Below, piece after piece: positions 50,940-59,588 of a stretch of 64,000 bases of DNA. Under the pieces are notes generated by a model that saw only the letters and a program-made list of their open reading frames with translations, had not been told where the DNA came from and ran no database searches. The stretch is taken from contig CBDCEL010000004.1 in assembly GCA_965215845.1 (NCBI GenBank), positions 1-64,000 on the forward strand. The letters run 5' to 3'. The first letter of the stretch is position 1. Every line of letters starts with the position of its first letter. The translations under genes and the position numbers were made by a program. Source of the DNA: Aurantibacter_A sp965215845. Its GTDB lineage: Bacteria > Bacteroidota > Bacteroidia > Flavobacteriales > Flavobacteriaceae.

Positions 50940-51581
50940 TTAATTTTTGTCTTCTAACAAGGGGACAAATCGAAAGGCGCCTAGTTCTTTTTTTTCAAAT
51001 TCTTTTTCTGAAGTCCTAATGTACAGGGTCATGATTTGGCTGTCTTTTCCCACGGGGATAACCAAGCGCCCACCAACCTTCAATTGTGACAACAGTGTTT
51101 TTGGCACCTCAGGTGCCCCTGCGGTTACAATGATACCATCAAAGGGGGCTTCTTCGGGCAACCCCTTATAACCATCTCCAAAAATCAATTTCTTGGGGCG
51201 GTAGCCCATTTTCTTAAAAAAAAGTTTCGTCTTTTTAAAAAGTTCCTGTTGGCGTTCAATGGTATAGACCTTTGCCTTTAGTTTTAATAAAACTGCTGTT
51301 TGATACCCGCTGCCCGTACCTATTTCAAGAATTTTTTGTCCGGCTTTCACCTCTAAGAGCTCAGTTTGAAAAGCGACCGTATAAGGTTGTGAAATGGTTT
51401 GGCCGGCAGAAATGGGAAAGGCCTTGTCTTGATAAGCATGGCCTTCAAAACTACTGTCCATAAAAAAATGCCTGGGAATCGTGCGGATCGCATCGAGCGT
51501 CCTTTTGTCCACAATGCCTTTTTCAATCAGCACCTCAGCCAATTGGTTTCGCATTCCGCTATGCTTTAGGGTATCTCGCAA
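50940..51581 (-). CDS. pcm: Protein-L-isoaspartate O-methyltransferase
   Basis: Methylates isoaspartyl residues in damaged proteins to start their repair. The 213-residue SAM methyltransferase has the Pcm pattern IPRHFFMDSSFEGHAYQDKAFPISAGQTISQPYTVAF, then motif I VLEIGTGSGYQTAV-like KILEIGTGSGYQTAVLL, and the closing DGIIVTAGAPEVPKTLL. The TTG start at 51581 is chosen because it aligns the N-terminus (RDTLKHSGMRNQL) with the family; the first ATG is ten codons later. It is convergent with the Tat-type oxidoreductase. Confidence 0.93.
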   Translation of the reverse strand: MRDTLKHSGMRNQLAEVLIEKGIVDKRTLDAIRTIPRHFFMDSSFEGHAYQDKAFPISAGQTISQPYTVAFQTELLEVKAGQKILEIGTGSGYQTAVLLKLKAKVYTIERQQELFKKTKLFFKKMGYRPKKLIFGDGYKGLPEEAPFDGIIVTAGAPEVPKTLLSQLKVGGRLVIPVGKDSQIMTLYIRTSEKEFEKKELGAFRFVPLLEDKN

Positions 51582-51661
51582 TGGTCTGGTATTGGTGACA
51601 CGAAGTTAGAAAAGTTTACAAAATTTCAATGATAACATTTTGCCTAATACATAAATCACTG

Positions 51662-52168
51662 TTATTCGAACTTCAACGGTTTTTGCTTTTCGAAATCATC
51701 CTTAGTGATTGGCATGCCATTTATTTGAGTAGTGTCCCAGTCTTGGGTTATTCTCCAGATACCGTTTGTCTTTTTCAAAACGATATGGAATTGACCATAT
51801 ACGTTCTTTTCTCCTTTCGAATTGACCGACTTGATTTTGTAGAATCCAACTTCATACGAGGTCGCACCATTGGTGTGACGACTATCGAACCAAAAATCAA
51901 GGTCAATTTTGGTGTTGTTGGCTTTGTAGGATTCAAACCGCTTCAAATTCGCTTTCTTGAACTTGTTTTCGGTGTCAATTCCATTGGGAGTTACCCTCAG
52001 GACCTGGTCGGCATAAAGTGCGTTCAAGGCAGGGCCATCCAATGCCTCAAAAGCTTTTTTAAAAGGTTTCCAAAGGGCCTGGTCGATTTCTTTTTGAATC
52101 TCGAATTCATTCTGTGCAAACGAGGGCGTCAATGAAAATAGGACTAAAATTAAAAGTGTAATACGCAT
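51662..52168 (-). CDS. Exported NTF2-like (DUF4440-type) protein
   Basis: A 168-residue exported protein with a signal peptide ending SFA|QNEF. The mature part has the DUF4440/NTF2-like pattern: a helix PFKKAFEALDGPALNALYADQVLRVTPNG, then strands ending in GQFHIVLKKTNGIWRITQDWD. Most members have no known activity. It is similar in type, but not closely in sequence, to the protein encoded at 9771-10223. Confidence 0.75.
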   Translation of the reverse strand: MRITLLILVLFSLTPSFAQNEFEIQKEIDQALWKPFKKAFEALDGPALNALYADQVLRVTPNGIDTENKFKKANLKRFESYKANNTKIDLDFWFDSRHTNGATSYEVGFYKIKSVNSKGEKNVYGQFHIVLKKTNGIWRITQDWDTTQINGMPITKDDFEKQKPLKFE

Positions 52169-52313
52169 GTTGGTGATTTACGATTAAAAGATCGTTTTGA
52201 AACAGCCTCTTAGGCAATCTTACATAAAAAATTCGAATAAACATTTTTTCTAATCCAGTTGGGGCTTTCAAGTTATTGAACAAATCTCCCTATTTTTGAG
52301 CAAAATTCGAGGC

Positions 52314-53279
52314 ATGTTGAAAGTTGGAGTTTTGGGAGCGGGTCATTTGGGAAAAATCCATTTGCGTTTGCTAAACGAATCGGAAAAATATGAACTTGTG
52401 GGTTTTTATGATGCCGATGCCATAAATGGTAAAAAAGTATCGGAAGAATTCGGCTATACCTACTTCGACAACATAAACGACCTCATCGATGCGGTCGAGG
52501 TAGTAGATATTGTGACCCCTACTCTTTCACATTTTGATTGCGCCAAAAAGGCCATTGAAAAAAGCAGACATGTTTTTATCGAAAAGCCGATCACAAATAC
52601 TTTGGAAGAGGCTACCGAACTATTGCAGCTTGAGGGAAAATATAAGGTGAAGGGGCAAGTCGGACACGTTGAACGCTTCAATCCGGCTTTTACCGCCGTA
52701 AAGAAAAACATCAACAACCCCATGTTCATAGAGACCCATCGCTTGGCCGAGTTCAATCCACGGGGTACCGATGTACCGGTGGTACTCGATTTAATGATCC
52801 ACGATATCGACGCGATTTTGAGTGTTGTGAGTTCGGAAGTGCGCCAAATCAATGCCAGTGGAGTTTCGGTCATCAGTAATTCCCCAGATATTGCCAACGC
52901 GAGGATCGAATTCGAAAATGGCTGTGTCGCAAATTTGACGGCGAGCAGAATTTCATTGAAGAACATGCGCAAGTCACGGTTTTTTCAGAAAGACGCCTAT
53001 ATAGCGGTCGACTTTTTGGAGAAGAAGGTGGAGGTCGTCAAAATGAAGGATGCCCCAAAAGAGGTAGGCGACTTCGATTTGGTATTGCAAAATGCAGAAG
53101 GCCAGCGAAAACAGATTTATTTTGAGAATCCTGAAATCGCAGCGAACAATGCCATAAAAGATGAACTCGAGACCTTTGCCGACGCCATCGCAAATGACAC
53201 CACACCCGTAGTAACTTTGAAACAGGGGGCAAAGGCCTTGGAAGTGGCTTTAAGGATTATTGGTTCGTTTGAGAAGTAG
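52314..53279 (+). CDS. Gfo/Idh/MocA-family oxidoreductase (cytoplasmic)
   Basis: A 321-residue NAD(P)-dependent oxidoreductase without export signal. The Rossmann motif GAGHLGKIH is at 8-16, the EKP motif in FIEKPITNTLEEA, and the conserved MIHDIDAI His/Asp region follows. The ATG at 52314 is chosen; a TATTTTTG box at 52291-52298 lies 15 nt upstream, which argues against the longer frame. The downstream gene is 3-hydroxyacyl-CoA dehydrogenase, separated by a palindromic repeat. Substrate unknown. Confidence 0.85.
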   Translation: MLKVGVLGAGHLGKIHLRLLNESEKYELVGFYDADAINGKKVSEEFGYTYFDNINDLIDAVEVVDIVTPTLSHFDCAKKAIEKSRHVFIEKPITNTLEEATELLQLEGKYKVKGQVGHVERFNPAFTAVKKNINNPMFIETHRLAEFNPRGTDVPVVLDLMIHDIDAILSVVSSEVRQINASGVSVISNSPDIANARIEFENGCVANLTASRISLKNMRKSRFFQKDAYIAVDFLEKKVEVVKMKDAPKEVGDFDLVLQNAEGQRKQIYFENPEIAANNAIKDELETFADAIANDTTPVVTLKQGAKALEVALRIIGSFEK

Positions 53280-53320
53280 GCGTTTATTTATTTGAATTTT
53301 AGAATAAAAATAATACTCGT

Positions 53321-53447
53321 AGCTCCACCCCTTGAATAAGGGGAGGTGTCAGAGGAACGAGGACGGAGGGGTTGCAGGTCAACCTCCCCTTTCTCCCGAC
53401 GAAAAGTCGGGATTCATTCCCCTTTCCATATGAGGAGGGGAGCTTTT
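53321..53447. repeat. Palindromic intergenic repeat (long copy)
   Basis: About 127 bp whose ends pair (AGCTCC at the left, GGGGAGCT at the right). Internal pieces include aggggaggtg and cctcccctt, and TCCCGAC-GAAAA-GTCGGGA forms a nested perfect hairpin (53394-53412). A shorter relative is at 49303-49356. No open frame is present, so it is a noncoding dispersed element. Confidence 0.6.
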
Positions 53448-53474
53448 AGCTTTTATTAAATAGAAACTAGTTCT

Positions 53475-54362
53475 ATGAAAAACATTGCGGTAATCGGTGC
53501 AGGCACAATGGGTAACGGAATAGCCCATGTGTTTGCACAAAACGGATATCAGGTCAACCTAATCGACATTTCACAAGACTCTTTAAACAAGGGTATGGCG
53601 ACCATCACCAAAAACCTGGACCGTATGATCGCCAAGGAAAAAATCTCAGAAACGGACAAAGCGGCGACCTTGGAAAATATTTCCGGTCATACGCAAATCT
53701 CCGAAGGAATTAAGAATGCAAACCTTGTCGTTGAGGCCGCAACCGAAAATTTGGAACTCAAACTCAAAATATTCACTGAGCTTGACAGTGTTTGCGCTAC
53801 CGATACGATTTTGGCAACGAATACCTCTTCCATATCCATTACCCAAATTGCGGCGGCCACCAATCGCGCCGATAAGGTCATCGGCATGCACTTCATGAAT
53901 CCAGTACCGATTATGCAATTGGTGGAAATCATCCGTGGTTATAGTACTTCGGACGCCACCACGGAAACCATCATGGAACTTTCCGAAAAATTGGGCAAGA
54001 CACCGACAGAGGTCAACGACTACCCTGGTTTTGTGGCCAATAGGATCTTAATGCCGATGATCAACGAGGCAATCGAAACTTTATACAATGGGGTCGGAGG
54101 GGTTTCTGAAATTGATACGGTGATGAAATTGGGCATGGCGCATCCGATGGGGCCTTTGCAATTGGCCGATTTTATTGGCCTAGATGTCTGTCTTTCGATA
54201 CTCAAGGTGATGTACGACGGATTTAAGAACCCAAAATACGCCCCCTGTCCCCTACTGGTCAATATGGTCACCGCGGGAAAACTGGGCGTGAAATCGGGAG
54301 AAGGCTTCTATGATTATTCCGAATCAAGAAAAGCGGAGAAAATTGCAAAGCAATTCAGTTAA
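53475..54362 (+). CDS. 3-hydroxyacyl-CoA dehydrogenase (3-hydroxybutyryl-CoA type)
   Basis: NAD(P)-dependent oxidation or reduction of 3-hydroxyacyl-CoA, as in fatty acid and butyrate metabolism. The 295-residue protein has the Rossmann motif GAGTMGNG (8-15), NTSSISITQIAAAT and HFMNPVPIMQLVEIIRG with the catalytic His, GKTPTEVNDYPGFVANRILMP, and LGMAHPMGPLQLADFIGLD in the C-terminal domain. This fits the single-domain Hbd/PaaH type rather than the FadB fusion. The exact physiological role cannot be fixed without its partners. Confidence 0.92.
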   Translation: MKNIAVIGAGTMGNGIAHVFAQNGYQVNLIDISQDSLNKGMATITKNLDRMIAKEKISETDKAATLENISGHTQISEGIKNANLVVEAATENLELKLKIFTELDSVCATDTILATNTSSISITQIAAATNRADKVIGMHFMNPVPIMQLVEIIRGYSTSDATTETIMELSEKLGKTPTEVNDYPGFVANRILMPMINEAIETLYNGVGGVSEIDTVMKLGMAHPMGPLQLADFIGLDVCLSILKVMYDGFKNPKYAPCPLLVNMVTAGKLGVKSGEGFYDYSESRKAEKIAKQFS

Positions 54363-54455
54363 ATGCTTACGGGAAGTCAGGGCTAATTGCAAGAATTTCT
54401 GATACCCGGTCAGACAACCCATTAACTTTTGACCATAATCGATACATCACAACGT

Positions 54456-55691
54456 ATGGCAGTCATAAAACCCTTTAAAGCGATTCGACCGGCAAAAGAC
54501 AAGGTCGCTTTTGTTGCCTCGCGTTCCTATCAAGAATATTCAAGAAGGGAATTGAATGCCGTTCTTGATTTCAATCCCTTTTCATTTTTGCATATCATCA
54601 ATCCAGGGTATAAGTATTCCAAAAAAGTGGCAGGACAAGAACGGTATAAATTGGTACATAACCGTTATCAGGAATTTTTGGAGGACAATGTGCTTTTGAA
54701 GGATGCCAAAGATAGTTTTTACATCTACGAAATTGAAAAGGACGATTTCAAATGCTGCGGATTCTTTTGTGCCACCAGTATTTCAGACTATCAAAACAAT
54801 ATCATCAAAAAGCATGAAGACACCATTCACCGTCGAGAGGTTCTTTTTGCGAACTATCTAAAAACCGTCAAGTTCAACGCCGAGCCTGTCTTAATGACCT
54901 ATCAAAACAATACCGTGGTAGCGAATATTATCGCGAATGAAAGAAATAAATCGTCAGAATACGAATTTACGACCCGGGACAAGGTCAAACATAGACTTTG
55001 GGTCGTTGCGGAAAAGGAAGTGGTGAACGAATTGAAGAGCGAATTCAAAAATTTGGATGCCCTATACATTGCCGATGGCCACCACAGAAGTGCATCATCA
55101 AATCTTTATGCCGAAAACTCAAAAACGGCGAACAAAAGACATACGGGAAAAGAATCGTACAACTTCTTATTGAGTTATTTGATCCCGGAGTCAGAGGTGA
55201 AGATTTATGAGTTCAATCGAAAGGTAAAAGACCTGAACGGCCTCGACAAAGAGGAATTTCTCATACGGCTGGATGAACATTTTAGAATCGAAAACAAAGG
55301 GGCTATCCCATACAAACCGTCAAAAAAACATCATTTTAGCATGTATCTCGATGGTGAATTCTATTCTTTATACCTTAGAAAAAAGATATATACATTTACA
55401 GATTCCTTAAGTGAACTCGACACCCAAATATTGTACAAAACCGTTCTTGAGCCCATTCTGGGCATTCACGATCTACGAAAGGACAAACGCATCGCATACG
55501 GCTACGGAAAGCATAATGTGGTGGAAATGAAGGAGGAAATCGACAAGGGAAAATTCAAAGTCGGCTTTAGCATGGTACCGATAAACATTGGGGAGCTAAA
55601 GGCAATAGCCGATGCCGGACTGGTAATGCCACCAAAAAGTACCTATATCGAACCCAAATTGAGGAGTGGAATTGCAATTTATGAGTTATGA
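54456..55691 (+). CDS. DUF1015 family protein
   Basis: A 411-residue cytoplasmic protein of the DUF1015 family, which is widespread in bacteria and has no settled function. Recognised from the N-terminal KPFKAIRPAKDKVAFVASRSYQEYS, the central NPFSFLHIINPG, and YIADGHHRSAS. This last block resembles a motif that led to proposals of a SpoU-like or HAD-like enzymatic role, which remain unproven. The ATG at 54456 is preferred over a TTG nine codons upstream. The heptamer array begins 9 bp after its stop. Confidence 0.8.
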   Translation: MAVIKPFKAIRPAKDKVAFVASRSYQEYSRRELNAVLDFNPFSFLHIINPGYKYSKKVAGQERYKLVHNRYQEFLEDNVLLKDAKDSFYIYEIEKDDFKCCGFFCATSISDYQNNIIKKHEDTIHRREVLFANYLKTVKFNAEPVLMTYQNNTVVANIIANERNKSSEYEFTTRDKVKHRLWVVAEKEVVNELKSEFKNLDALYIADGHHRSASSNLYAENSKTANKRHTGKESYNFLLSYLIPESEVKIYEFNRKVKDLNGLDKEEFLIRLDEHFRIENKGAIPYKPSKKHHFSMYLDGEFYSLYLRKKIYTFTDSLSELDTQILYKTVLEPILGIHDLRKDKRIAYGYGKHNVVEMKEEIDKGKFKVGFSMVPINIGELKAIADAGLVMPPKSTYIEPKLRSGIAIYEL

Positions 55692-55700
55692 ACTGTTTAG

Positions 55701-55843
55701 TTGTTAGTTGTTGGTTGTTGGTTGTTAGTTGTTAGTTGTTGGTTGTTGGTTGTTGGTTGTTGGTTGTTGGTTGTTGGTTGTTGGTTGTTGGTTGTTGGTT
55801 GTTAGTTGTTAGTTGTTAGTTGTTAGTTGTTAGTTGTTAGTTG
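55701..55843. repeat. Heptanucleotide tandem array (20 copies)
   Basis: Twenty tandem units of TTGTTAG or TTGTTGG (9 of the A type, 11 of the G type). The order is A G G A A, then nine G, then six A. It begins 9 bp after the DUF1015 stop and ends 8 nt before the yggS start codon. Variation in copy number would change the spacing before yggS. Simple repeats like this are slippage-prone. Confidence 0.95.
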
Positions 55844-55851
55844 AAAATATA

Positions 55852-56511
55852 ATGTCAATAGAAAAAAATCTCAAAAGAATAAAGGAAGGATTACCAGACC
55901 ATGTGACCTTGGTCGCAGTCTCCAAAACCAAACCCCATAACGAGATTATGGAAGCGTACAATGCCGGGCACTACGTATTCGGGGAGAACAAGGTACAAGA
56001 GATGGTACAGAAGTGGCAAGAATTACCCAAGGATATAGAATGGCATATGATCGGGCATGTACAACGCAATAAGGTCAAGTACATGGCCGAATTTGTTTCG
56101 TTGATACATGGGGTAGACAGCTTCCGGCTACTTAAGGAAATCAATAAACAGGCCTCGAAGCATAGCCGAATTATCGATTGTCTTTTACAAATACATATTG
56201 CAACGGAAGACACCAAATTCGGACTCGATGAAACAGAACTTCAAGAGATAATATTGTCCAAAGAGTTCAAGGAATTGGAAAATATTCGAATAGTGGGCCT
56301 TATGGGAATGGCAACCTTTACCGACGATCAAGACCAAATCAAAAAGGAGTTCAACTGGCTTAAAAAGTTATTTGACGACCTTAAAAATTTAGTGCCCGAC
56401 ATTTCGATACTTTCCATGGGCATGAGCGGTGATTATCAGATAGCCATTGAAGAAGGCAGTACCTTGGTACGCATCGGAAGTAGTATCTTTGGTGCTAGAA
56501 ACTACCATTAA
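55852..56511 (+). CDS. PLP homeostasis protein, YggS family
   Basis: A 219-residue PLP-binding protein of the YggS/PROSC family, which controls free pyridoxal phosphate and amino acid pools rather than catalysing a known reaction. Visible are LVAVSKTKP (PLP-lysine region), GENKVQEMVQKW, WHMIGHVQRNKVKYM, LLQIHIATEDTKFG and ISILSMGMSGDYQIAIEEGSTLVRIGSSIFG. The start is the ATG at 55852; translation from an upstream TTG would read into the heptamer repeats. It lies immediately after the 20-copy array, 33 nt ahead of the exonuclease gene. Confidence 0.92.
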   Translation: MSIEKNLKRIKEGLPDHVTLVAVSKTKPHNEIMEAYNAGHYVFGENKVQEMVQKWQELPKDIEWHMIGHVQRNKVKYMAEFVSLIHGVDSFRLLKEINKQASKHSRIIDCLLQIHIATEDTKFGLDETELQEIILSKEFKELENIRIVGLMGMATFTDDQDQIKKEFNWLKKLFDDLKNLVPDISILSMGMSGDYQIAIEEGSTLVRIGSSIFGARNYH

Positions 56512-56544
56512 ACGACCTGACAAAGGCATTACTTAAAAGATTTG

Positions 56545-57834
56545 ATGTACAGCGTTCTTGATATTGAGACTACCGGCGGTAAATACAATGAAGAGGGCAT
56601 TACCGAAATCGCAATCCATAAATTCAACGGACATGAGGTGGTCGATAAGTTTATCAGCCTAGTCAATCCTGAAAAGGAAATACAGCCTTTTGTGGTAAAG
56701 TTGACGGGTATAAACAATAAAATGCTTCGGTCGGCCCCAAAGTTTCATGAAGTTGCGAAAAGAATTGTCGAAATAACCCAAGGCACGGTTTTGGTCGCCC
56801 ATAATGCGCAGTTCGATTACCGTATTCTTCGCACTGAATTCCGCCGACTTGGCTATGAATATGAACGAAAGTCTATTTGCACCGTCGACTTGGCCAAAAA
56901 ATTGCTTCCAGATGCCGAATCCCATAGCTTGGGAAAATTGGTACGGTCATTGGGCATAGCCGTAAGTGATCGGCATAGGGCCAATGGTGACGCTTTGGCC
57001 ACCTTGAAGTTGTTCAAATTATTATTGGCGAAAGATTCCGACAAAACAATCATAAAAGATGTGCTGCGCAGTGAATCGACAGGAGAGTTATCAGAACGTC
57101 AATTGGATATTGTTGCTTCGCTTCCGGTCGAGACGGGCGTGTTTTACATGCACAACAAGGACGGTGAGATTATTTACCTCTCCCGCTCAAGAAATATCCA
57201 AAAAAAGGTCAACCAGCAATTCATCAAACCTGGCTCACGGGCCAGAAAATTACAGAAAGAAACTCGAAAGGTGACATTCGAGAAGACGGGAAGTTCGCTA
57301 ATTGCCCAACTCAAGGAGTATGAAGAAACACAGCGCATCAAACCCTATTACAATCAGCCTAATGGAAGGCTGTTCACCCATGGCCTATTTTTGGGAGAAG
57401 ACGATCAGGGCTTTTTGAAACCCAAAATCAAGATGCTCGATAAAAAAGAATCGGCCGATATCACTTTCAATGGACCTGAGTCGGGTGCCAGCTTTTTGCA
57501 AAAAATAACTACTGAACTTCGAAGTGGTAAAAAGGGAGGGAACTTTGAAGAATACAACTTTGGCTTAGAAGACCTTCTTTCAAAATATGGGCTTGGTCAA
57601 CGCACATTTTTGCTTAAGGATAAGGGCAGGGAAATCGGTGAGCAGAGCATCGTATTCGTTAAAAACGGATCATACATGGGTTACGGTTACTGCGAACTGA
57701 ACCATCAAATAAATAATATTCATATCTTAGAAACGCTAATAACGGCTGCAAAAGGAGACGAGAACACCCATCACATCATTGTTTCGCACTTACGTAAGAA
57801 CGGTACGCACAAAATCATGGAACTAAATTCATAG
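56545..57834 (+). CDS. DnaQ-type exonuclease fused to a GIY-YIG domain
   Basis: A 429-residue protein with an N-terminal DEDD 3'-5' exonuclease (VLDIETTGG with Asp6 and Glu8, then VLVAHNAQFDYRIL and HRANGDALATLKL) and a UvrC-like GIY-YIG nuclease domain (about 195-280: ETGVFYMHNKDGEIIYLSRSRNIQKKV). The canonical GIY and YIG read VFY and YLS, and the Arg is preserved. This fusion exists as a family in Bacteroidota and Actinobacteria and may serve DNA repair; the role is inferred. ATG 56545 is chosen. Confidence 0.85.
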   Translation: MYSVLDIETTGGKYNEEGITEIAIHKFNGHEVVDKFISLVNPEKEIQPFVVKLTGINNKMLRSAPKFHEVAKRIVEITQGTVLVAHNAQFDYRILRTEFRRLGYEYERKSICTVDLAKKLLPDAESHSLGKLVRSLGIAVSDRHRANGDALATLKLFKLLLAKDSDKTIIKDVLRSESTGELSERQLDIVASLPVETGVFYMHNKDGEIIYLSRSRNIQKKVNQQFIKPGSRARKLQKETRKVTFEKTGSSLIAQLKEYEETQRIKPYYNQPNGRLFTHGLFLGEDDQGFLKPKIKMLDKKESADITFNGPESGASFLQKITTELRSGKKGGNFEEYNFGLEDLLSKYGLGQRTFLLKDKGREIGEQSIVFVKNGSYMGYGYCELNHQINNIHILETLITAAKGDENTHHIIVSHLRKNGTHKIMELNS

Positions 57835-57837
57835 GCT

Positions 57838-58677
57838 TTGAACGAAGGCATTAGAAAAAAAGGCTGGAAAGCAAAGATTCATGAGGTTATCTACGGGACC
57901 CATACCCCGGCCGGCAAGCTTTTTGACATTGTCTTGTTGATACTTATTGTCTATAGTGTCATTATTGTGATGCTCGAGAGTCTACCCAGATTCGATATTA
58001 AGTACCACACGTTTTTGGATATCTCAGAGTGGGTAGTGACCATTCTGTTTACCATAGAGTATATCCTCCGCATAATCTGCATCAAAAAGCCCAGAAAGTA
58101 TATTTTTAGTTTCTTCGGTATTGTCGATCTTCTTTCCACCATACCCAAATATTTGTCCTATTTCATTATAGGGTCACAATACATAACGGCTTTCAGGGCT
58201 CTACGGCTATTGAGGGTTTTTAGAATTTTAAAGCTCGTGCGTTTCGTAGGCGAGTCAAATAATCTGGTGCGAGCATTGCGGGCGAGCCGCACCAAGATTT
58301 TTGTTTTTGTCTTCTTCGTTTTGATCGTGGCCGTTTTGCTAGGTACGGTGATGTACTTGGTCGAAGGTCCAGAACATGGTTTTGAGAGCATTCCCCATAG
58401 TATTTACTGGACCATCGTTACCCTTACCACAGTGGGTTACGGAGACATTTCACCTGAAACTTCTTTGGGCCAGTTCATCGCCACCTTTATCATGATCATT
58501 GGTTATGGGATAATTGCCGTGCCCACCGGTATTGTTTCGGCGGAATACGCCTCGAAAGACAAAAAGAAGGCCGATGAAGAGATTAAGGGAAGTTCGTGCC
58601 CAGATTGCGCAACGGAAATCTTAAGGATGGATGCCGCCTACTGTAGAAAATGTGGTTGTAAACTAGAAGATGGCTGA
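57838..58677 (+). CDS. Voltage-gated potassium channel-like protein with zinc ribbon
   Basis: A 279-residue six-helix channel. Helices S1-S4 are at about 27-140, with the S4 voltage sensor FRALRLLRVFRILKLVRF (119-136). The pore follows, with selectivity filter TTVGYGD (197-203), and S6. The cytoplasmic tail (after 240) ends in a four-cysteine zinc ribbon: Cys254, Cys257, Cys269 and Cys272. The start is TTG at 57838, three bases after the previous stop. The stop overlaps the miaA ATG (TGATG). Confidence 0.9.
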   Translation: MNEGIRKKGWKAKIHEVIYGTHTPAGKLFDIVLLILIVYSVIIVMLESLPRFDIKYHTFLDISEWVVTILFTIEYILRIICIKKPRKYIFSFFGIVDLLSTIPKYLSYFIIGSQYITAFRALRLLRVFRILKLVRFVGESNNLVRALRASRTKIFVFVFFVLIVAVLLGTVMYLVEGPEHGFESIPHSIYWTIVTLTTVGYGDISPETSLGQFIATFIMIIGYGIIAVPTGIVSAEYASKDKKKADEEIKGSSCPDCATEILRMDAAYCRKCGCKLEDG

Positions 58678-59588
58678 TGTCAGCAAAGATGCTTATCTCG
58701 GTAGTCGGGCAGACCGCAATCGGCAAGACCAAATTGGCCATCGCCCTAGCCCAGAAGTTCAAAACCGAAATCATCTCGGCCGATTCAAGGCAGTTTTACA
58801 AAGAAATGTCCATTGGCACGGCCGTTCCTTCCAAAAGCGAACTGGCCACAATACCCCATCACTTCATTCAACACAAAAGTATTTTTGAAAATTACTCCGT
58901 TGGTGATTTTGAAAAGGAGGCCCTCACGTTACTGGATGACCTATTTCAGCGCTATAATACGGTCATTATGGTGGGCGGAAGCGGGCTTTACGTAGATGCG
59001 GTCACCAAAGGATTGGATGACTTTCCGGAAGTTCCGGCCGAGATTCGGGCCTCTTTGAATCATAGATTGGAAGTCGAAGGTATCGACAGTCTTCAGAAAC
59101 AGTTAAAATCTTTAGATCCCCGGCAATACGAAAAAATCGATTTGAGCAATCCGCATCGGCTGGTTCGAGCGCTTGAAATTTGTATTTCCACGGGTAAACC
59201 CTATTCGTCTTTTCTTGATCAAAAGAAGGCATCAAGACCTTTCAAGGTTGCAACCGTCGGCCTGAAAGCCGAGCGTGAGCTTGTGTACGACCTCATAAAC
59301 AGGCGTGTCGACCGCATGATGCAACAAGGTTTGCTCGAGGAGACGCGTTCCCTATTCGAATACAAAAATCTTAATGCGCTTCGAACTGTCGGCTATAAAG
59401 AGCTTTTCAAGTATTTCACTGGGGAATGGGAGCTCGATTTTGCGATTTCCGAAATCAAGAAAAATACCAGGAGGTTTGCCAAAAGACAGATGACCTGGTT
59501 CAAGAAAAATGAAGACACCCTTTGGGTCGATTACAAATATGACTTGGAACGATTGATTCCAGGTTTAAAAAAACAATTTGATGTCTGA
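58677..59588 (+). CDS. miaA: tRNA dimethylallyltransferase MiaA
   Basis: Adds the dimethylallyl group to A37 of tRNAs that read UNN codons. The 303-residue protein has the P-loop GQTAIGKT (11-18), the ISADSRQFYKEMSIGTA region, HHFIQHKS, VGGSGLYVDAV, NPHRLVRALEI and the C-terminal tRNA-binding block TRRFAKRQMTWFKK. Translation is coupled to the channel gene by a TGATG overlap, and the gluconokinase gene starts 7 bp before its stop. Confidence 0.96.
   Translation: MSAKMLISVVGQTAIGKTKLAIALAQKFKTEIISADSRQFYKEMSIGTAVPSKSELATIPHHFIQHKSIFENYSVGDFEKEALTLLDDLFQRYNTVIMVGGSGLYVDAVTKGLDDFPEVPAEIRASLNHRLEVEGIDSLQKQLKSLDPRQYEKIDLSNPHRLVRALEICISTGKPYSSFLDQKKASRPFKVATVGLKAERELVYDLINRRVDRMMQQGLLEETRSLFEYKNLNALRTVGYKELFKYFTGEWELDFAISEIKKNTRRFAKRQMTWFKKNEDTLWVDYKYDLERLIPGLKKQFDV

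Noticed and set aside
55701..55843. Tandem heptamers considered as a CRISPR array
   Set aside because: The units are contiguous seven-base repeats without spacers and no cas genes are present.
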